This document shows positions 52,456-62,543 of a DNA stretch of 64,000 bases, in pieces; the first letter of the stretch is position 1; every line of letters starts with the position of its first letter. This DNA is from an uncultured Acidobacteriaceae bacterium (GTDB lineage Bacteria > Acidobacteriota > Terriglobia > Terriglobales > Acidobacteriaceae), in NCBI GenBank assembly GCA_937879855.1, contig CALFMO010000005.1:62001-126000 (forward strand), in the 5' to 3' direction. The notes beneath the pieces were generated by a model. It was given only the letters and a program-made list of their open reading frames with translations, had not been told where the DNA came from and did not search any database. A program made the translations under genes and the position numbers.

Positions 52456-53802
52456 TCATTCCAGTTTCATCGCATCGGGATCCCACTTCACCACGGCACC
52501 GCGTTCGATGCTGAGATTGCTGAGCAGAGCGGCTCCGGCGGCGCGGTAGCCGAACACCGCGTCTTCCACTACGGGCCTCCGCGAGCGAACCGCCGCAAAG
52601 AAATTGTTGAAGTGGTCATAGCGATCTGCGTAGCCCTCAGGGGCGACATATTTTTCGTAGCCTGCGGACGGCGGCCCCGATGGATGCGACTGCGGATACT
52701 TCTGCCTGTAGCTTTCCCGAATACGCTTTTGCATGGCTTCGGGGAAGGTGCCGATCATCAGGCCTGGTTCCTTTTGCAGCGGCGTGCGGCTGACGCTGAC
52801 GGTGGCGCCCGCAATCTCGATTGTGCCTTCGGAGCCGGTGAAAATCAGGCCTTCGCTCTCTTCGCCGCCATCCACGAAGTTCACGCGCAGGGCCAGATTA
52901 AAGCCTTCGCGGTAGTCGAAGAGGCCGAGCATCACGTCGGGAACGTCTCGGCCGTCTTTCCAGTAGCGCAATCCTCCCGTCGCCATGGCGCGGGTCGGAC
53001 CGTTGGTTCCAGTGATGAAGTGGGTGCCGCTGAAGAGATGCACGAAGAGATCTCCCGCTACCCCGGTGCCATAGGCTTTCCATTTACGCCACTGGAAGAA
53101 ATGTTCGGCGTTGAAGGGAATCTTTGGAGCGCTGCCGAGAAAGCGCGGCCAATCGCAGGTTTCAGGCGAAGCGTCCGGAGGAACGGTATAGTTCCACGCT
53201 CCGATAGACGAATTGCGATCCCAGTGCGCACTCACCATGTTGAGCTGGCCGATGGCGCCGGAGGCGAGCAGGTCCTTCGCCTTGGCGTAAATAATCGAAC
53301 TCACGCGCTGACTTCCGATCTGCAGGATGCGTTTCGTGGCGCGGGCGGTCTCGATCATCTCTGGGCCGTCGGCGTAGAGATGGATCATGGGCTTTTCGCA
53401 ATAGACGTCCTTGCCAGCCTTCATGGCGTCGACGGAGGCCTGTTTGTGCCAGTGGTCGGGCATGCCGATAATGACGGCGTCGATATCTTTACGCGCCAGG
53501 ATTTCTCGGTAGTCGCGGGCGGTAAAGATGTCGTTTCCCCAAACTTCCTTGCTGTGCTCGAGACGACCGTCGTAACAGTCGGCCACGGCGACCAACTTCA
53601 CGCCCGGAACCTGCAGCGCGACTCGAGTATCTCCCTGGCCCTGACCACCAGCGCCAATCAGCGCGATCTGAATATGATCGTTGGCTGCCGGTGACGCTGC
53701 AGGTTCGGTCTGCGTTCTGGCCAGCGCGTAGGTCTTCGCGGCGAGGAGGGTCTCAGCGGTCGCCGTGCCCGCCACTTTTAGAAAGCTTCTCCGATTCAAC
53801 AC
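52456..53802 (-). CDS. Gfo/Idh/MocA-family oxidoreductase, Tat-type signal
   Basis: A 448-aa exported NAD(P)-dependent oxidoreductase. The N-terminus MLNRRSFLKVAGTATAE is a twin-arginine signal (RRSFLK). The Rossmann motif is IALIGAGGQGQGDTR (46-60) and the conserved CEKPM with the catalytic Lys is near 134-138, followed by the C-terminal Gfo/Idh fold. Secreted members occur in Acidobacteria and Bacteroidetes; the substrate is often a sugar or sugar-like alcohol. It lies upstream of the FG-GAP protein on the same strand (86 bases), so the two may be co-transcribed. Confidence 0.87.
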   Translation of the reverse strand: MLNRRSFLKVAGTATAETLLAAKTYALARTQTEPAASPAANDHIQIALIGAGGQGQGDTRVALQVPGVKLVAVADCYDGRLEHSKEVWGNDIFTARDYREILARKDIDAVIIGMPDHWHKQASVDAMKAGKDVYCEKPMIHLYADGPEMIETARATKRILQIGSQRVSSIIYAKAKDLLASGAIGQLNMVSAHWDRNSSIGAWNYTVPPDASPETCDWPRFLGSAPKIPFNAEHFFQWRKWKAYGTGVAGDLFVHLFSGTHFITGTNGPTRAMATGGLRYWKDGRDVPDVMLGLFDYREGFNLALRVNFVDGGEESEGLIFTGSEGTIEIAGATVSVSRTPLQKEPGLMIGTFPEAMQKRIRESYRQKYPQSHPSGPPSAGYEKYVAPEGYADRYDHFNNFFAAVRSRRPVVEDAVFGYRAAGAALLSNLSIERGAVVKWDPDAMKLE

Positions 53803-53974
53803 GGTTAAAATCCCCCTACATGGAAGTGGGATGCCGTCTGCAACGATAATCTTTTCGCAGGACTTTGTCTCGGCTTGACCCGTGCGCCGATTTATTTTGG
53901 GCGCGACTTGCCCGATGGCTAGCGGACGTGCAAACCTTGTCGGGCGTCGCGAGAGCGAACGTGAGGCTCGTTGC

Positions 53975-54799
53975 TTGAAACTTTATCGCACATCAAAAGG
54001 CGTATTCGTCGAGGAGAAGGATACTTTTTATCTTGTACCGGCCACGGATTGGGATGAGCTGATCAGCAGTTCCGATCTGTATTCGCGAGTTCGCGCGGCG
54101 ATTCACAAGGGGCCAGGGGCAAAGTTCGATCCTGCGACGGTGCTTGCTCCCATCGTCAGCCAGGAGGTTTGGGCCGCGGGGGTGACCTACTATCGCAGCC
54201 GCAATGCGCGGATGGACGAGAGCAAGGATGCGGGCGGAGGTAGTTTCTACGATCGTGTTTACGCCGCCGAGAGGCCAGAGCTTTTTTTCAAGGCTGCGGG
54301 CAGGCGCGTGGTCGGGCCGGGATGCGCCGTGCGTATTCGATCGGATGCGAAGTGGTCGGTACCGGAACCAGAACTGACTCTGCTGATAAGTCCTGCCGGC
54401 AAAATTGTGGGCTACACCGTCGGCAACGATATGAGCTCTCGCGACATCGAGGGTGAGAATCCGCTCTATCTTCCGCAAGCGAAGGTTTACGACGGCAGTT
54501 GTGCACTGGGCCCCTGCGTGCTGTTGTCCAATGAGCCGTTGGCCAGAACCACCACGATTCAGATACAGATTACGCGGCAGAGCAGAACTGTCTTTACGGG
54601 TAGCACGACCCTGGCAGAGCTCAAGCGCGACCCGAAGGATTTGGTTAAGTTCCTCTTCCGCGACACCAGCTTTGACCAAGGCGTATTTCTGATGACCGGG
54701 ACCGGGATTGTACCAGCGAATGACTTCACGCTGGCGAAGGGTGACGCCATTCGGATTGAAATCGACCACATTGGCACGCTGGAGAACTATGTTGCCTAG
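53975..54799 (+). CDS. FAH-family 2-keto-3-deoxy-pentonate dehydratase-like protein
   Basis: A 274-aa fumarylacetoacetate-hydrolase-family protein. The metal-site region is VPEPELTLL (129-137, Glu131 and Glu133), with GYTVGNDMSSRDIEGENPLY (147-166) and LPQAKVYDGSCALGP (166-180, Lys170). This pattern resembles the archaeal 2-keto-3-deoxy-D-arabinonate dehydratase and XylX/AraD1-like enzymes more than true fumarylacetoacetases. The start is set at TTG 53975 (LKLYRTSKG), after GAGG; a GTG at 53882 would add 31 unrelated residues. Position in a hemicellulose region supports a pentose-acid role, but other FAH activities remain possible. Confidence 0.75.
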   Translation: MKLYRTSKGVFVEEKDTFYLVPATDWDELISSSDLYSRVRAAIHKGPGAKFDPATVLAPIVSQEVWAAGVTYYRSRNARMDESKDAGGGSFYDRVYAAERPELFFKAAGRRVVGPGCAVRIRSDAKWSVPEPELTLLISPAGKIVGYTVGNDMSSRDIEGENPLYLPQAKVYDGSCALGPCVLLSNEPLARTTTIQIQITRQSRTVFTGSTTLAELKRDPKDLVKFLFRDTSFDQGVFLMTGTGIVPANDFTLAKGDAIRIEIDHIGTLENYVA

Positions 54800-54990
54800 C
54801 CGCCGTGGAAAACACCGGTAAGCGAGAAATCTCCAATCCAACTCCTCCAGCTTGGAAGAGCACTGCGTAACCTTTGGTAACCAATCTAGATACTCCACTG
54901 ACTCCCGAATGGCACGGAGGGGCCATTCTCGATGGTCCGGCTATGCGTTAGTACTAGTACCAGTGGCCAGTAAGGCCCCTCACTAACGTT

Positions 54991-55479
54991 ATGCCGACAA
55001 CCTGGATTGGCGCGATTGTGAAACCGCGGGCTGCAGTTCTGCTCGTATTTTTGGGTCTTTGCGGCTCCGCACTGGCACAGCAAGTTTCTTTCTCGCTACT
55101 GCCACCACCTAAATCGATCGAGCCAGGCGCGTTGGTAAAGCCGGTCGAACCGGTAACGCTGCCCGAAGCGCCGAGCCATCGATTCTGGGACCGCAAAAAC
55201 AGCATTCTGTTTGCGACCAATGCGGCGTTGTGCACGGCCGACTTTGTGGTAACCAGAAATAACCTTCACAATGGTGGCCAGGAACTCAACCCGTTTACGC
55301 GCGTTTTTGCAGGAAGCACGACGGGTCTGGCCCTGAATTTCGCGGGCGAAGCCGTCGGCGTCGTCGGAGTCAGTTACTTGTTTCACAAAACCGGACATCA
55401 CAAGCTGGAGCGCGCGGTTTCCCTTCTGAACATCGGATCGTCAGCTGCGGCTGTGACATTTGATGTAGTTCAACACTAG
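54991..55479 (+). CDS. Secreted/membrane protein of unknown function
   Basis: A 162-aa protein with a signal peptide (cleavage after GSALAQ near residue 30). A Pro-rich mature N-terminus (LLPPPKSIEPGALVKPVEPV) is followed by RFWDRKNSILFATNAALCTADFVVTRNN and two further hydrophobic segments (about 105-127 and 142-158). No family is recognised with confidence. An alternative GTG start at 55018 would still give a signal peptide. It lies between the FAH-family and aldehyde dehydrogenase genes. Confidence 0.5.
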   Translation: MPTTWIGAIVKPRAAVLLVFLGLCGSALAQQVSFSLLPPPKSIEPGALVKPVEPVTLPEAPSHRFWDRKNSILFATNAALCTADFVVTRNNLHNGGQELNPFTRVFAGSTTGLALNFAGEAVGVVGVSYLFHKTGHHKLERAVSLLNIGSSAAAVTFDVVQH

Positions 55480-55601
55480 TTTCTTTAGACTTCTGCTCCC
55501 CGATGCACTGCTAGCAATTCCTCACGAAACTGGGAGAGTGGGTCCACTTCTTGCTGGGACCTCAGCCTTATTCCATCTGACGTTAGCGGTAAAATGCAAC
55601 C

Positions 55602-57038
55602 ATGAAGGATTACCGCAAATTTTATATCGATGGAAAGTGGGTCGATCCCGCCGAGCGCCTCGATTTCACAGTGATCAATCCGGCCAACGAAGAGCCTATC
55701 GCGACGATTTCGCTGGGGAGTGCCGCGGATGTTGACCGTGCGGTTCGAGCAGCCAAACGCGCTTTTGAATCGTATTCGGAAGCCAGCGTTGAGCAGCGCC
55801 TGGCGCTGTTGCGCAGAGTCATCGAGGTTTATAAGTCCAAGGTCGAAGAGATGGCGACGATCATTTCGCAGGAGATGGGCGCTCCTATCACGCTTTCCCG
55901 CAAAGCGCAGGCTCCCGCGGCTCTCGGCCATCTGATGGAAATCGTAAAAGTGGTGGAGCACTACAAGTTCGAAGAGTTGAAGGGATCGAGCCTCATGCGA
56001 AAAGAGCCGGTGGGAGTGTGTGGCTTAATCAGTCCGTGGAACTGGCCAATGAACCAGGTGGTAGCCAAAGTGGCGCCTGCTCTGGCGGCGGGTTGCACCA
56101 TGGTTTTGAAGCCCAGTGAATTTGCTTCCCTCTCTTCGTATTTATTTGCGCAGGTTCTTCACGACGCGGGCGTGCCCGCCGGTGTGTTCAATCTAGTGAG
56201 TGGCGACGGCCCCACGGTGGGGGCTGCGATTGCGGCGCATCCGGATGTGGCCATGGTGTCATTCACCGGATCGACGCGAGCTGGCGTGGCTGTTGCTCAA
56301 GCCGCCGCGCCGACCGTAAAGCGTGTGACGCAGGAACTGGGCGGGAAGTCGGCCAACATCATTCTCGATGATGCCGACTTGGAAAAAGCTGTTAAGCAGG
56401 GCGTACGGGAATGCTTTCAAAATACCGGGCAATCGTGCAATGCGCCAACCCGCATGCTGATTCCTCGCTCTAAGATGGCTGCGGCGGTCGCGGCGGCGAA
56501 GCAGGCGGCGGATGCCACGAAGGTCGGAGACCCATCTGCTGAGGAAACCGCCGTCGGTCCGTTGGCGAACAAGGCTCAATTCGATAAGGTGCAGCGGCTG
56601 ATTCAGAAGGGAATTGACGAGGGGGCGAAGCTGGTCGCCGGGGGGCCGGGCCGTCCGGACGGCTTCGACAAAGGCTATTTCGTTAAGCCGACGGTGTTTG
56701 CGGACGTCGACAATGGGATGACCATCGCGCGCGAAGAAATTTTCGGACCGGTGCTTTGCATGATTCCGTATGAAGACGAAGATGATGCGGTTCGAATCGC
56801 CAATGACTCGCTCTATGGCTTGTCCGGCTTTGTGACCGCGGGGAACCTGGAACGCGCGCATCGCATTGCAAAGCGGATTCGTGCCGGGAATGTGCACATT
56901 AACGGAGCTCGTGTTGATTTCGCGGGTTGCTTTGGCGGGTACAAACAGTCAGGCAATGGACGGGAATGGGGGGAGGCCGGGCTGGAGGAATTCCTCGAGT
57001 TGAAGACCATTTTCGGGTATGCCAGCATTGCGAAGTAA
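55602..57038 (+). CDS. NAD(P)-dependent aldehyde dehydrogenase
   Basis: A 478-aa aldehyde dehydrogenase. The catalytic Cys279 lies in FQNTGQSCNAPTRML, the general base Glu245 in QELGGKSANI, and the cofactor loop SFTGSTRAGVAVA precedes it near 220-232. The PWNWPMNQ and EEIFGPVL motifs are present. Length is normal, and the ATG at 55602 is preceded by AAAATGCAACC without a clear ribosome site. The neighbouring FAH-family enzyme suggests 2-ketoglutarate semialdehyde as a candidate substrate, but the sequence around Cys279 fits other ALDH subgroups equally. Confidence 0.9.
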   Translation: MKDYRKFYIDGKWVDPAERLDFTVINPANEEPIATISLGSAADVDRAVRAAKRAFESYSEASVEQRLALLRRVIEVYKSKVEEMATIISQEMGAPITLSRKAQAPAALGHLMEIVKVVEHYKFEELKGSSLMRKEPVGVCGLISPWNWPMNQVVAKVAPALAAGCTMVLKPSEFASLSSYLFAQVLHDAGVPAGVFNLVSGDGPTVGAAIAAHPDVAMVSFTGSTRAGVAVAQAAAPTVKRVTQELGGKSANIILDDADLEKAVKQGVRECFQNTGQSCNAPTRMLIPRSKMAAAVAAAKQAADATKVGDPSAEETAVGPLANKAQFDKVQRLIQKGIDEGAKLVAGGPGRPDGFDKGYFVKPTVFADVDNGMTIAREEIFGPVLCMIPYEDEDDAVRIANDSLYGLSGFVTAGNLERAHRIAKRIRAGNVHINGARVDFAGCFGGYKQSGNGREWGEAGLEEFLELKTIFGYASIAK

Positions 57039-57104
57039 GATTGCCGAGTAACCCCCACCGGAACGGGAGTAAGATTGAATTGGATTCCCTGGAGTGGGAA
57101 GGCC

Positions 57105-58076
57105 ATGTTCACTCGAACCTCCTTCCTTGAGCGATCGCCACGCGTCCTTCCGATCTTCCTGTCTGTCATCTGCCTCCTCGCCTCGGCTCAGGGGCAACAC
57201 GGGGGCGGAGGCCACTCCAGCGGAGGTCACTTCGGAGGCGGCGATTCTGGTGGCGGACACTTCGGGGTTGGGCACTCTTCCTCTTCGGGCAAACACACCA
57301 GCGGTAATCAGACGGGTGGGCACTCTGGCTGGTGGCGCTTCGGGTCTGGAAGACGCTCCGGCGGGAATTCGGGATTTGGAACGGCAAATACTTCGAATAT
57401 TTCAGCACGTGAGCCGTCTCGCCTGTGGAATATTCCCCCGCGTGGCGTGCGGCCTACTGCGAAGATTCCGTCGACGTTCATTTCATCTCCGCTATTTCCC
57501 GGCCGCGCGGGCGGCCACGCATCATTTGTTGCCTCCATGAGATATAGGCATCGCGGAGTTCTTTTGAGCCGCTATCGCCGATTTCTTTCCTCCGGCTGCT
57601 TCTGGAACGGCGTGACTCAGGTCTGTTTCTTCGAGCCGTTCCTGCCGCTGTTTTCCTGCTACGGCGGCTTCAATCTCTCTTATTCCGGTTTCGACTTGGG
57701 CGGCGACTCGCTAGATCCTGGAGATCTGAGTTCTCAAGGGTCTCCGCAGTGGGAAATGTCCGCCCTCCCACCTGCGGCCAATTCAATTGATGAGATGGCG
57801 GACGGCAATTTACCGGCACGTCCAGCAGCGGCGTTCGGCACGATGAGTGAAAATCAGGCTCTGCGCGACGGAGTATTCCTGCTGGTATTGAACAATGGCT
57901 CCAGTCACGCGGTGACGGACTACTGGGTCTCCGACGGGTATCTCGAATACATCAGTCCTGACGGCACCCGCAGCCACATTCCTCTCGACGCTCTCGATCT
58001 GCAAAGAACAGTGACCGAAAATGCTCCGCGCGGCCTTCCGTTTGTCCTGCGCTCTACGCCCGCAGAGAGTCGCTAA
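57105..58076 (+). CDS. Secreted Gly/His/Ser-rich protein
   Basis: A 323-aa protein with a signal peptide (about 1-30, ending ASAQGQ). A low-complexity block (about 31-95) repeats GGGH and GGHFGG units, rich in Gly, His and Ser. The middle has cysteine-containing aromatic stretches (GCFWNGVTQVCFFEP). The C-terminal part (from about 250) is a short beta-rich domain with DGVFLLVLNNGSSHAVTDYW and YLEYISPDGTRSHIPLDALD. The His-rich block could bind metal. The start is the ATG at 57105, with GGAAGG close by; a TTG at 57075 is less likely. Function unknown. Confidence 0.55.
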   Translation: MFTRTSFLERSPRVLPIFLSVICLLASAQGQHGGGGHSSGGHFGGGDSGGGHFGVGHSSSSGKHTSGNQTGGHSGWWRFGSGRRSGGNSGFGTANTSNISAREPSRLWNIPPRGVRPTAKIPSTFISSPLFPGRAGGHASFVASMRYRHRGVLLSRYRRFLSSGCFWNGVTQVCFFEPFLPLFSCYGGFNLSYSGFDLGGDSLDPGDLSSQGSPQWEMSALPPAANSIDEMADGNLPARPAAAFGTMSENQALRDGVFLLVLNNGSSHAVTDYWVSDGYLEYISPDGTRSHIPLDALDLQRTVTENAPRGLPFVLRSTPAESR

Positions 58077-58143
58077 CCCCACAGCTGTTGCCCCAATTCT
58101 GATAAGCTGAGCGGCGTAACTTTGAGACTCGAGGAATAGAACC

Positions 58144-59160
58144 GTGGAAGTAGTTGCCGGCGTAGATCTGGGCGGAACGGCCATCAACTATACGTTAGTA
58201 AACCAGGAAGAACAGTTTCTGATCGAAGGTCTGTGCGAGCATCCGGCATTATCGAAGCAGGGACCGGAGATCTGTCTCCAACAGATTGCGGATGGTCTTA
58301 AGGTTGCCACGGTCCTCGCGGGCGTTACTCTGAACGACATAGTTGCTATCGGCCTCGATACTCCTGGACCCTCCAGTGCTTCCGGCCGGCTCAGCGCCCG
58401 TGGTTCGACCAACTTCGTGCATCCCAAGTGGGCGGGATTCGATATCCGCGAGGGGTTGGCACACAAATTAGGCAAACCCGTTTCGTATTTGAACGACGCT
58501 AACGCGGCGGCGCTCTGGGGACACTACGCGATTTTCGGCGCCGACAGCCGAGAGACGTCGGTTTCTGACGTTGTTGGTACGGGCAATGGCGGCGGGATTA
58601 TCCTCGACGGCAACGTGGTCAAGGGTAAGAACGGATTTGGCGGAGAACTCGGCCATGTGTTGATACCGTATCAGAGCATTGCGGGAATTGAAGGCATCCA
58701 TCCGCACTGCAATTGCGGACGAATTGGAGACCTCGAATCGCTGTGCTCGCTTACCGCGATCGAGAGAACTCTTCTACCGTATTTTCTGAAACGCTCGTCG
58801 GATCACCCGCTGGCGAAGCAGGACCCGCATCAGGCAGCCAAAGCCGTCCGGGGGCTAGCGGATAAGGGCGACGCAATGTGCAAAGAGATTTTCCGGATTC
58901 AGGCACACGCGCTCGGACTGTTTTTCGACGAAATGATCAATACTTTCGATCCTGACGCCCTGATCGTTGGTGGTGGAGTATTGGAGACGAGTCAGGAATT
59001 TCAGCGCTGGTTTCTGGCAGAGATTCGTGTTGGAATGCCGGCCCAGCGCGAGGAGCAGGCCGAGATTCCTATTCACGTGATGCCCAACGGCGACACCGCT
59101 GGGGCAAGAGGTGCGGCTTTAGAAGCGCTGAAACTTGCGAGGCAAAGCGGGCTCGCATAG
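58144..59160 (+). CDS. ROK-family sugar kinase
   Basis: A 338-aa kinase (glucokinase-like) with GVDLGGTAIN at 6-15 (phosphate-binding), catalytic Asp118 in YLNDANAAAL, GTGNGGGIILDG near 145-156 and GGELGHV (166-172, zinc ligand His171). The zinc cluster reads CNCGRIGDLE (189-198), so the usual third Cys is Asp196. The start is GTG at 58144, with GAGGAA upstream. Substrate is not fixed; glucose, N-acetylhexosamine or fructose are typical. It is close to the propeller and arabinofuranosidase genes and may phosphorylate released sugars. Confidence 0.86.
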   Translation: MEVVAGVDLGGTAINYTLVNQEEQFLIEGLCEHPALSKQGPEICLQQIADGLKVATVLAGVTLNDIVAIGLDTPGPSSASGRLSARGSTNFVHPKWAGFDIREGLAHKLGKPVSYLNDANAAALWGHYAIFGADSRETSVSDVVGTGNGGGIILDGNVVKGKNGFGGELGHVLIPYQSIAGIEGIHPHCNCGRIGDLESLCSLTAIERTLLPYFLKRSSDHPLAKQDPHQAAKAVRGLADKGDAMCKEIFRIQAHALGLFFDEMINTFDPDALIVGGGVLETSQEFQRWFLAEIRVGMPAQREEQAEIPIHVMPNGDTAGARGAALEALKLARQSGLA

Positions 59161-59253
59161 TCGGCTAGGCTTTATACTGCGGAATCGATCTACCATTCGC
59201 AAAAAGTACAACTCCTTCAAGAACGGCCCCAGTTCCAGTAGACTGACGATCCA

Positions 59254-62200
59254 ATGAAAGATCACCATTTTCAAAAGTTGAGGTCGTACCTTCGTAGAAG
59301 AATCTTCATCATCGCACTCCTTCTCGTTGTGCTGAGTGTGGCAGGGATGGCTCAGTCCGTGTCGGCAGAATTATTCAACGGGCTCAAGTGGCGCCTGATT
59401 GGGCCATTTCGCGGGGGCCGGGTCGTTGCCGTGGCTGGCGTTTCCGGCGACTCCACGACCTTCTATTTTGGCGCTGTCAATGGGGGCATCTGGAAGACTA
59501 CCGATGCGGGAACGGTGTGGACGCCGATTTTTGATAGCCAACCGGTCGGTTCCATCGGTGCAATTGCTGTGGCTCCTTCCGACGCAAAGACTATCTACGC
59601 TGGAACTGGCGAGTCTGACATTCGTTCCGATCTGTCTTCCGGCAACGGTGTCTACAAAAGCGTTGACGGGGGCTCTACCTGGACTCACATTGGCCTGGAG
59701 GATACGCGCCAGATCAGTCGGATTGTTGTGGATCCGCAGAATCCGAATGTAGTCTTCGTTGGCGCGCTCGGTCATGCTTATGGTCCCAACGAACAACGTG
59801 GCGTTTACAAGTCCGTCGACGGAGGAATGCATTGGACTAAGTCTCTCGATACAGGTTCAGAGAATGGGGTTTCAGATCTGGCGATGTGTGCTGGAAAGCC
59901 GCAGATTTTGTTTGCCGGGACATGGAACACGCACCGTCCTCCGTGGAGCACCTATGGTCCTATCGACGGGCCTGGCGGTGGTCTCTACCGTTCTCAGGAT
60001 GCGGGGAAGACGTGGACGCGCCTCAGCGGTAGTGGACTACCGGAAGGTGATTGGGGCCGCATTGGAGTAGACGTTGCGCCGGATGGCAAGCGCGTCTATG
60101 CGCTGATACCAGCAAAGAAGGCGGGACTCTACCGCTCGGACGACGGCGGAGACACGTGGGTTCTTGAAAACGGCGACCCGCGTTTGACCAGCCGCGCCTG
60201 GTATTTCAGCCGTGTCACCATCGACGCACAAAACCCCGACGTGATCTACATGCCAAATATCGCTCTCTACAGGTCGGATGACGGAGGGAAGACAATCTCG
60301 ATTGTTCGCGGCGCGCCGGGTGGCGATGATTACCATCAGCTTTGGATCGATCCCAAGAATTCGGCCAGCATGGTTCTGGGAACGGATCAGGGAACTACGA
60401 TCAGCCTCGATCGTGGCCAAACCTGGAGTTCGTGGTACAACCAGCCGACGGCGCAGTTGTATCACGTGATTACCGACAACCAGTTTCCTTATGTGGTGTA
60501 CGGCGCCCAGCAGGATAGCGGAAGCGCGGCCGTTCCAAGCCGAACGGACCATGGACAGATCACGCCGCGGGATTGGTTCCCTGCGGGCGGAAGCGAGAGC
60601 GGATACCTGGCGCCCGATCCCAAAGATCCGAACATTGTTTATCTGAGCGGAGTTTTCGGCAGCGTCAGCCGCTTCAACCGGCGAACTGGCCTAAGCCAGG
60701 ATATTACTCCGTGGCCGGCGGTGGCATTTGCTTCGGACATCAATCAGCGTAAATACCGAGACCCCTGGACTCCAGTTCTAGTCTTTTCGCCGAACGACTC
60801 GAGGACGCTCTATTTTGGTACGCAATATGTGATGAAGACGGTCGACGGAGGCCTGCACTGGCAGACGATCAGTCCCGATCTTACCGGTGCGACGCAACCC
60901 ACTGGAGACAATAAATCTCAAGGCCCGCCCACGAACGAAAATGCGAAGCAACGGGGATTTGGCGTGGTGTTTACGATTGCGCCGTCGGCGCTCGACCGTA
61001 ATCTGATCTGGGCAGGAACTGACACCGGGTTGATACATCTCACGCGGGACGGCGGAAAGACTTGGAAAGACGTGACTCCGCAGGGAGTCACCGCATGGAG
61101 CAGGATCTCTCTCATCGAAGCTTCCCGTTTCAATCCGGCGGTAGCGTATGTGGCGGTGGACCGCAGCCGGCTCGACGATCGCACGCCATATCTTTATCGG
61201 ACCCGTGATTATGGAGCGAGCTGGAAGTTGATTACAGACGGCATTGGAGCCGATGCTTTCCTGCGCAGCGTTCGCGAAGATATCGAAAGTAAGTCCCTGC
61301 TATTCGCCGGGACCGAACTGGGAGTTTACGTATCATTCGATGCCGGCGACCACTGGCAATCCCTACAACTCAATCTTCCGGTCACATCGGTACGAGATTT
61401 AACGATTCACGGGGAAGATCTCGTGGTCGCTACGCATGGGCGCTCTTTCTGGATCCTCGACAACATGTCAGCCTTGCGCCAGATTTCGGATGCCGCCAAA
61501 GCGAACGGATTCTGGCTCTACACTCCAGCGGCGGCAGTTCGCGTGGATAATGATTTGTTCACAGGCACTCCACTTCCGCCCGAAGAGCCGACAGCTGCGA
61601 ACCCTCCGTCTGGCGCTATGATTGATTATGTTCTCAAGTCTCCAGCCAATACTGTCACGCTCGAGATTTTCGATGCCCAAAAGAAGCTGGTAAGTAAATT
61701 CTCCTGTGCGGATAAGCACGCCGAGAAGCATTCATCGCTGCCAATCGCCGAGCGCTGGTTTCCCAAGCCCGAAATTCTGCAGACAACGCCAGGAATGCAT
61801 CGCTTCGTATGGAATCTAACTTGGGGCAGTTCTGCTGACCCGATCGACGATGAATCCGACTCCCGCATTCCTACCGGTCCAAAGGCAGTTCCCGGAATCT
61901 ACCAAGTACGTCTTACGGTCGACGGACAAACGCAGAGCCAGTCTCTCAAAATCTTGATGGATCCTCGCTCTCCAGCGACACCCGCAGTACTGCAGCAGCA
62001 ACTGGAACTTGGCCTGACAATCTTCACCGAAGCCATGGAAGCGCGGCGCGCCCTTGCCGAGATTGGTTCAGTGAAGAAACAACTTGCAGACGCTGAGCAG
62101 AAGCTCGGAGACAAGAGTCAGGAACTGAAGCCGGCCCTGGCATATGCTCAAAAGGAAATCGCAAAGATTCTTTCAAACAAAGAGGGCGCTCAAGCGGCAG

Positions 62201-62451
62201 GCCTGCAAGACGGATACGTCGAACTGGCTTCGTCACTGCGTGCTGTCGAAAGCGGAGATCGCGCCGTGCCGTCCCAGGCGACCGACGTCTATAAAGAGTC
62301 CAGTCAACGAGTCAAAGAGGGAATGGAGGAGTGGAGCAAGTTCAAGCAAACGAAATTGCCTCAGCTAAATGAGAAGCTGCGTGAAGCAAGTCTGGCTCCG
62401 ATCGCAATTTCAGGAGCCGAACAGGACGTGGAATATCTGATGTCAAACTGA
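59254..62451 (+). CDS. Large secreted BNR/sortilin-like beta-propeller protein
   Basis: A 1,065-aa exported protein. A membrane signal (about 15-33) leads into two propeller-like blocks with repeated Asp-box/BNR units (GGIWKTTDAGTVWTP, GVYKSVDGGSTWTHI, GVYKSVDGGMHWTK, GLYRSQDAGKTWTRL, GLYRSDDGGDTWVL). A later part (about 775-900) is beta-rich, and the C-terminus (about 930-1060) is a helical segment with Ala/Glu/Lys-rich coiled-coil character. Such VPS10/sortilin-like proteins are common in Acidobacteria; function and ligand are unknown. It lies just before GH51, so binding of glycan is a possible role. No active-site motif is seen. Confidence 0.85.
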   Translation: MKDHHFQKLRSYLRRRIFIIALLLVVLSVAGMAQSVSAELFNGLKWRLIGPFRGGRVVAVAGVSGDSTTFYFGAVNGGIWKTTDAGTVWTPIFDSQPVGSIGAIAVAPSDAKTIYAGTGESDIRSDLSSGNGVYKSVDGGSTWTHIGLEDTRQISRIVVDPQNPNVVFVGALGHAYGPNEQRGVYKSVDGGMHWTKSLDTGSENGVSDLAMCAGKPQILFAGTWNTHRPPWSTYGPIDGPGGGLYRSQDAGKTWTRLSGSGLPEGDWGRIGVDVAPDGKRVYALIPAKKAGLYRSDDGGDTWVLENGDPRLTSRAWYFSRVTIDAQNPDVIYMPNIALYRSDDGGKTISIVRGAPGGDDYHQLWIDPKNSASMVLGTDQGTTISLDRGQTWSSWYNQPTAQLYHVITDNQFPYVVYGAQQDSGSAAVPSRTDHGQITPRDWFPAGGSESGYLAPDPKDPNIVYLSGVFGSVSRFNRRTGLSQDITPWPAVAFASDINQRKYRDPWTPVLVFSPNDSRTLYFGTQYVMKTVDGGLHWQTISPDLTGATQPTGDNKSQGPPTNENAKQRGFGVVFTIAPSALDRNLIWAGTDTGLIHLTRDGGKTWKDVTPQGVTAWSRISLIEASRFNPAVAYVAVDRSRLDDRTPYLYRTRDYGASWKLITDGIGADAFLRSVREDIESKSLLFAGTELGVYVSFDAGDHWQSLQLNLPVTSVRDLTIHGEDLVVATHGRSFWILDNMSALRQISDAAKANGFWLYTPAAAVRVDNDLFTGTPLPPEEPTAANPPSGAMIDYVLKSPANTVTLEIFDAQKKLVSKFSCADKHAEKHSSLPIAERWFPKPEILQTTPGMHRFVWNLTWGSSADPIDDESDSRIPTGPKAVPGIYQVRLTVDGQTQSQSLKILMDPRSPATPAVLQQQLELGLTIFTEAMEARRALAEIGSVKKQLADAEQKLGDKSQELKPALAYAQKEIAKILSNKEGAQAAGLQDGYVELASSLRAVESGDRAVPSQATDVYKESSQRVKEGMEEWSKFKQTKLPQLNEKLREASLAPIAISGAEQDVEYLMSN

Positions 62452-62543
62452 GAACAACTTGAAAGACGAGTTCCAGAAAAGTGTGGCGTCTTGCGTAGCA
62501 AACGTTTACCATGGCCGCTGTCTCTCCCTGATGGAGCTCTCCC

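Noticed and set aside
53882..53974. N-terminal extension of the FAH-family protein from a GTG at 53882
   Set aside because: The 31 extra residues do not look like the family; a TTG with GAGG upstream gives the usual start.
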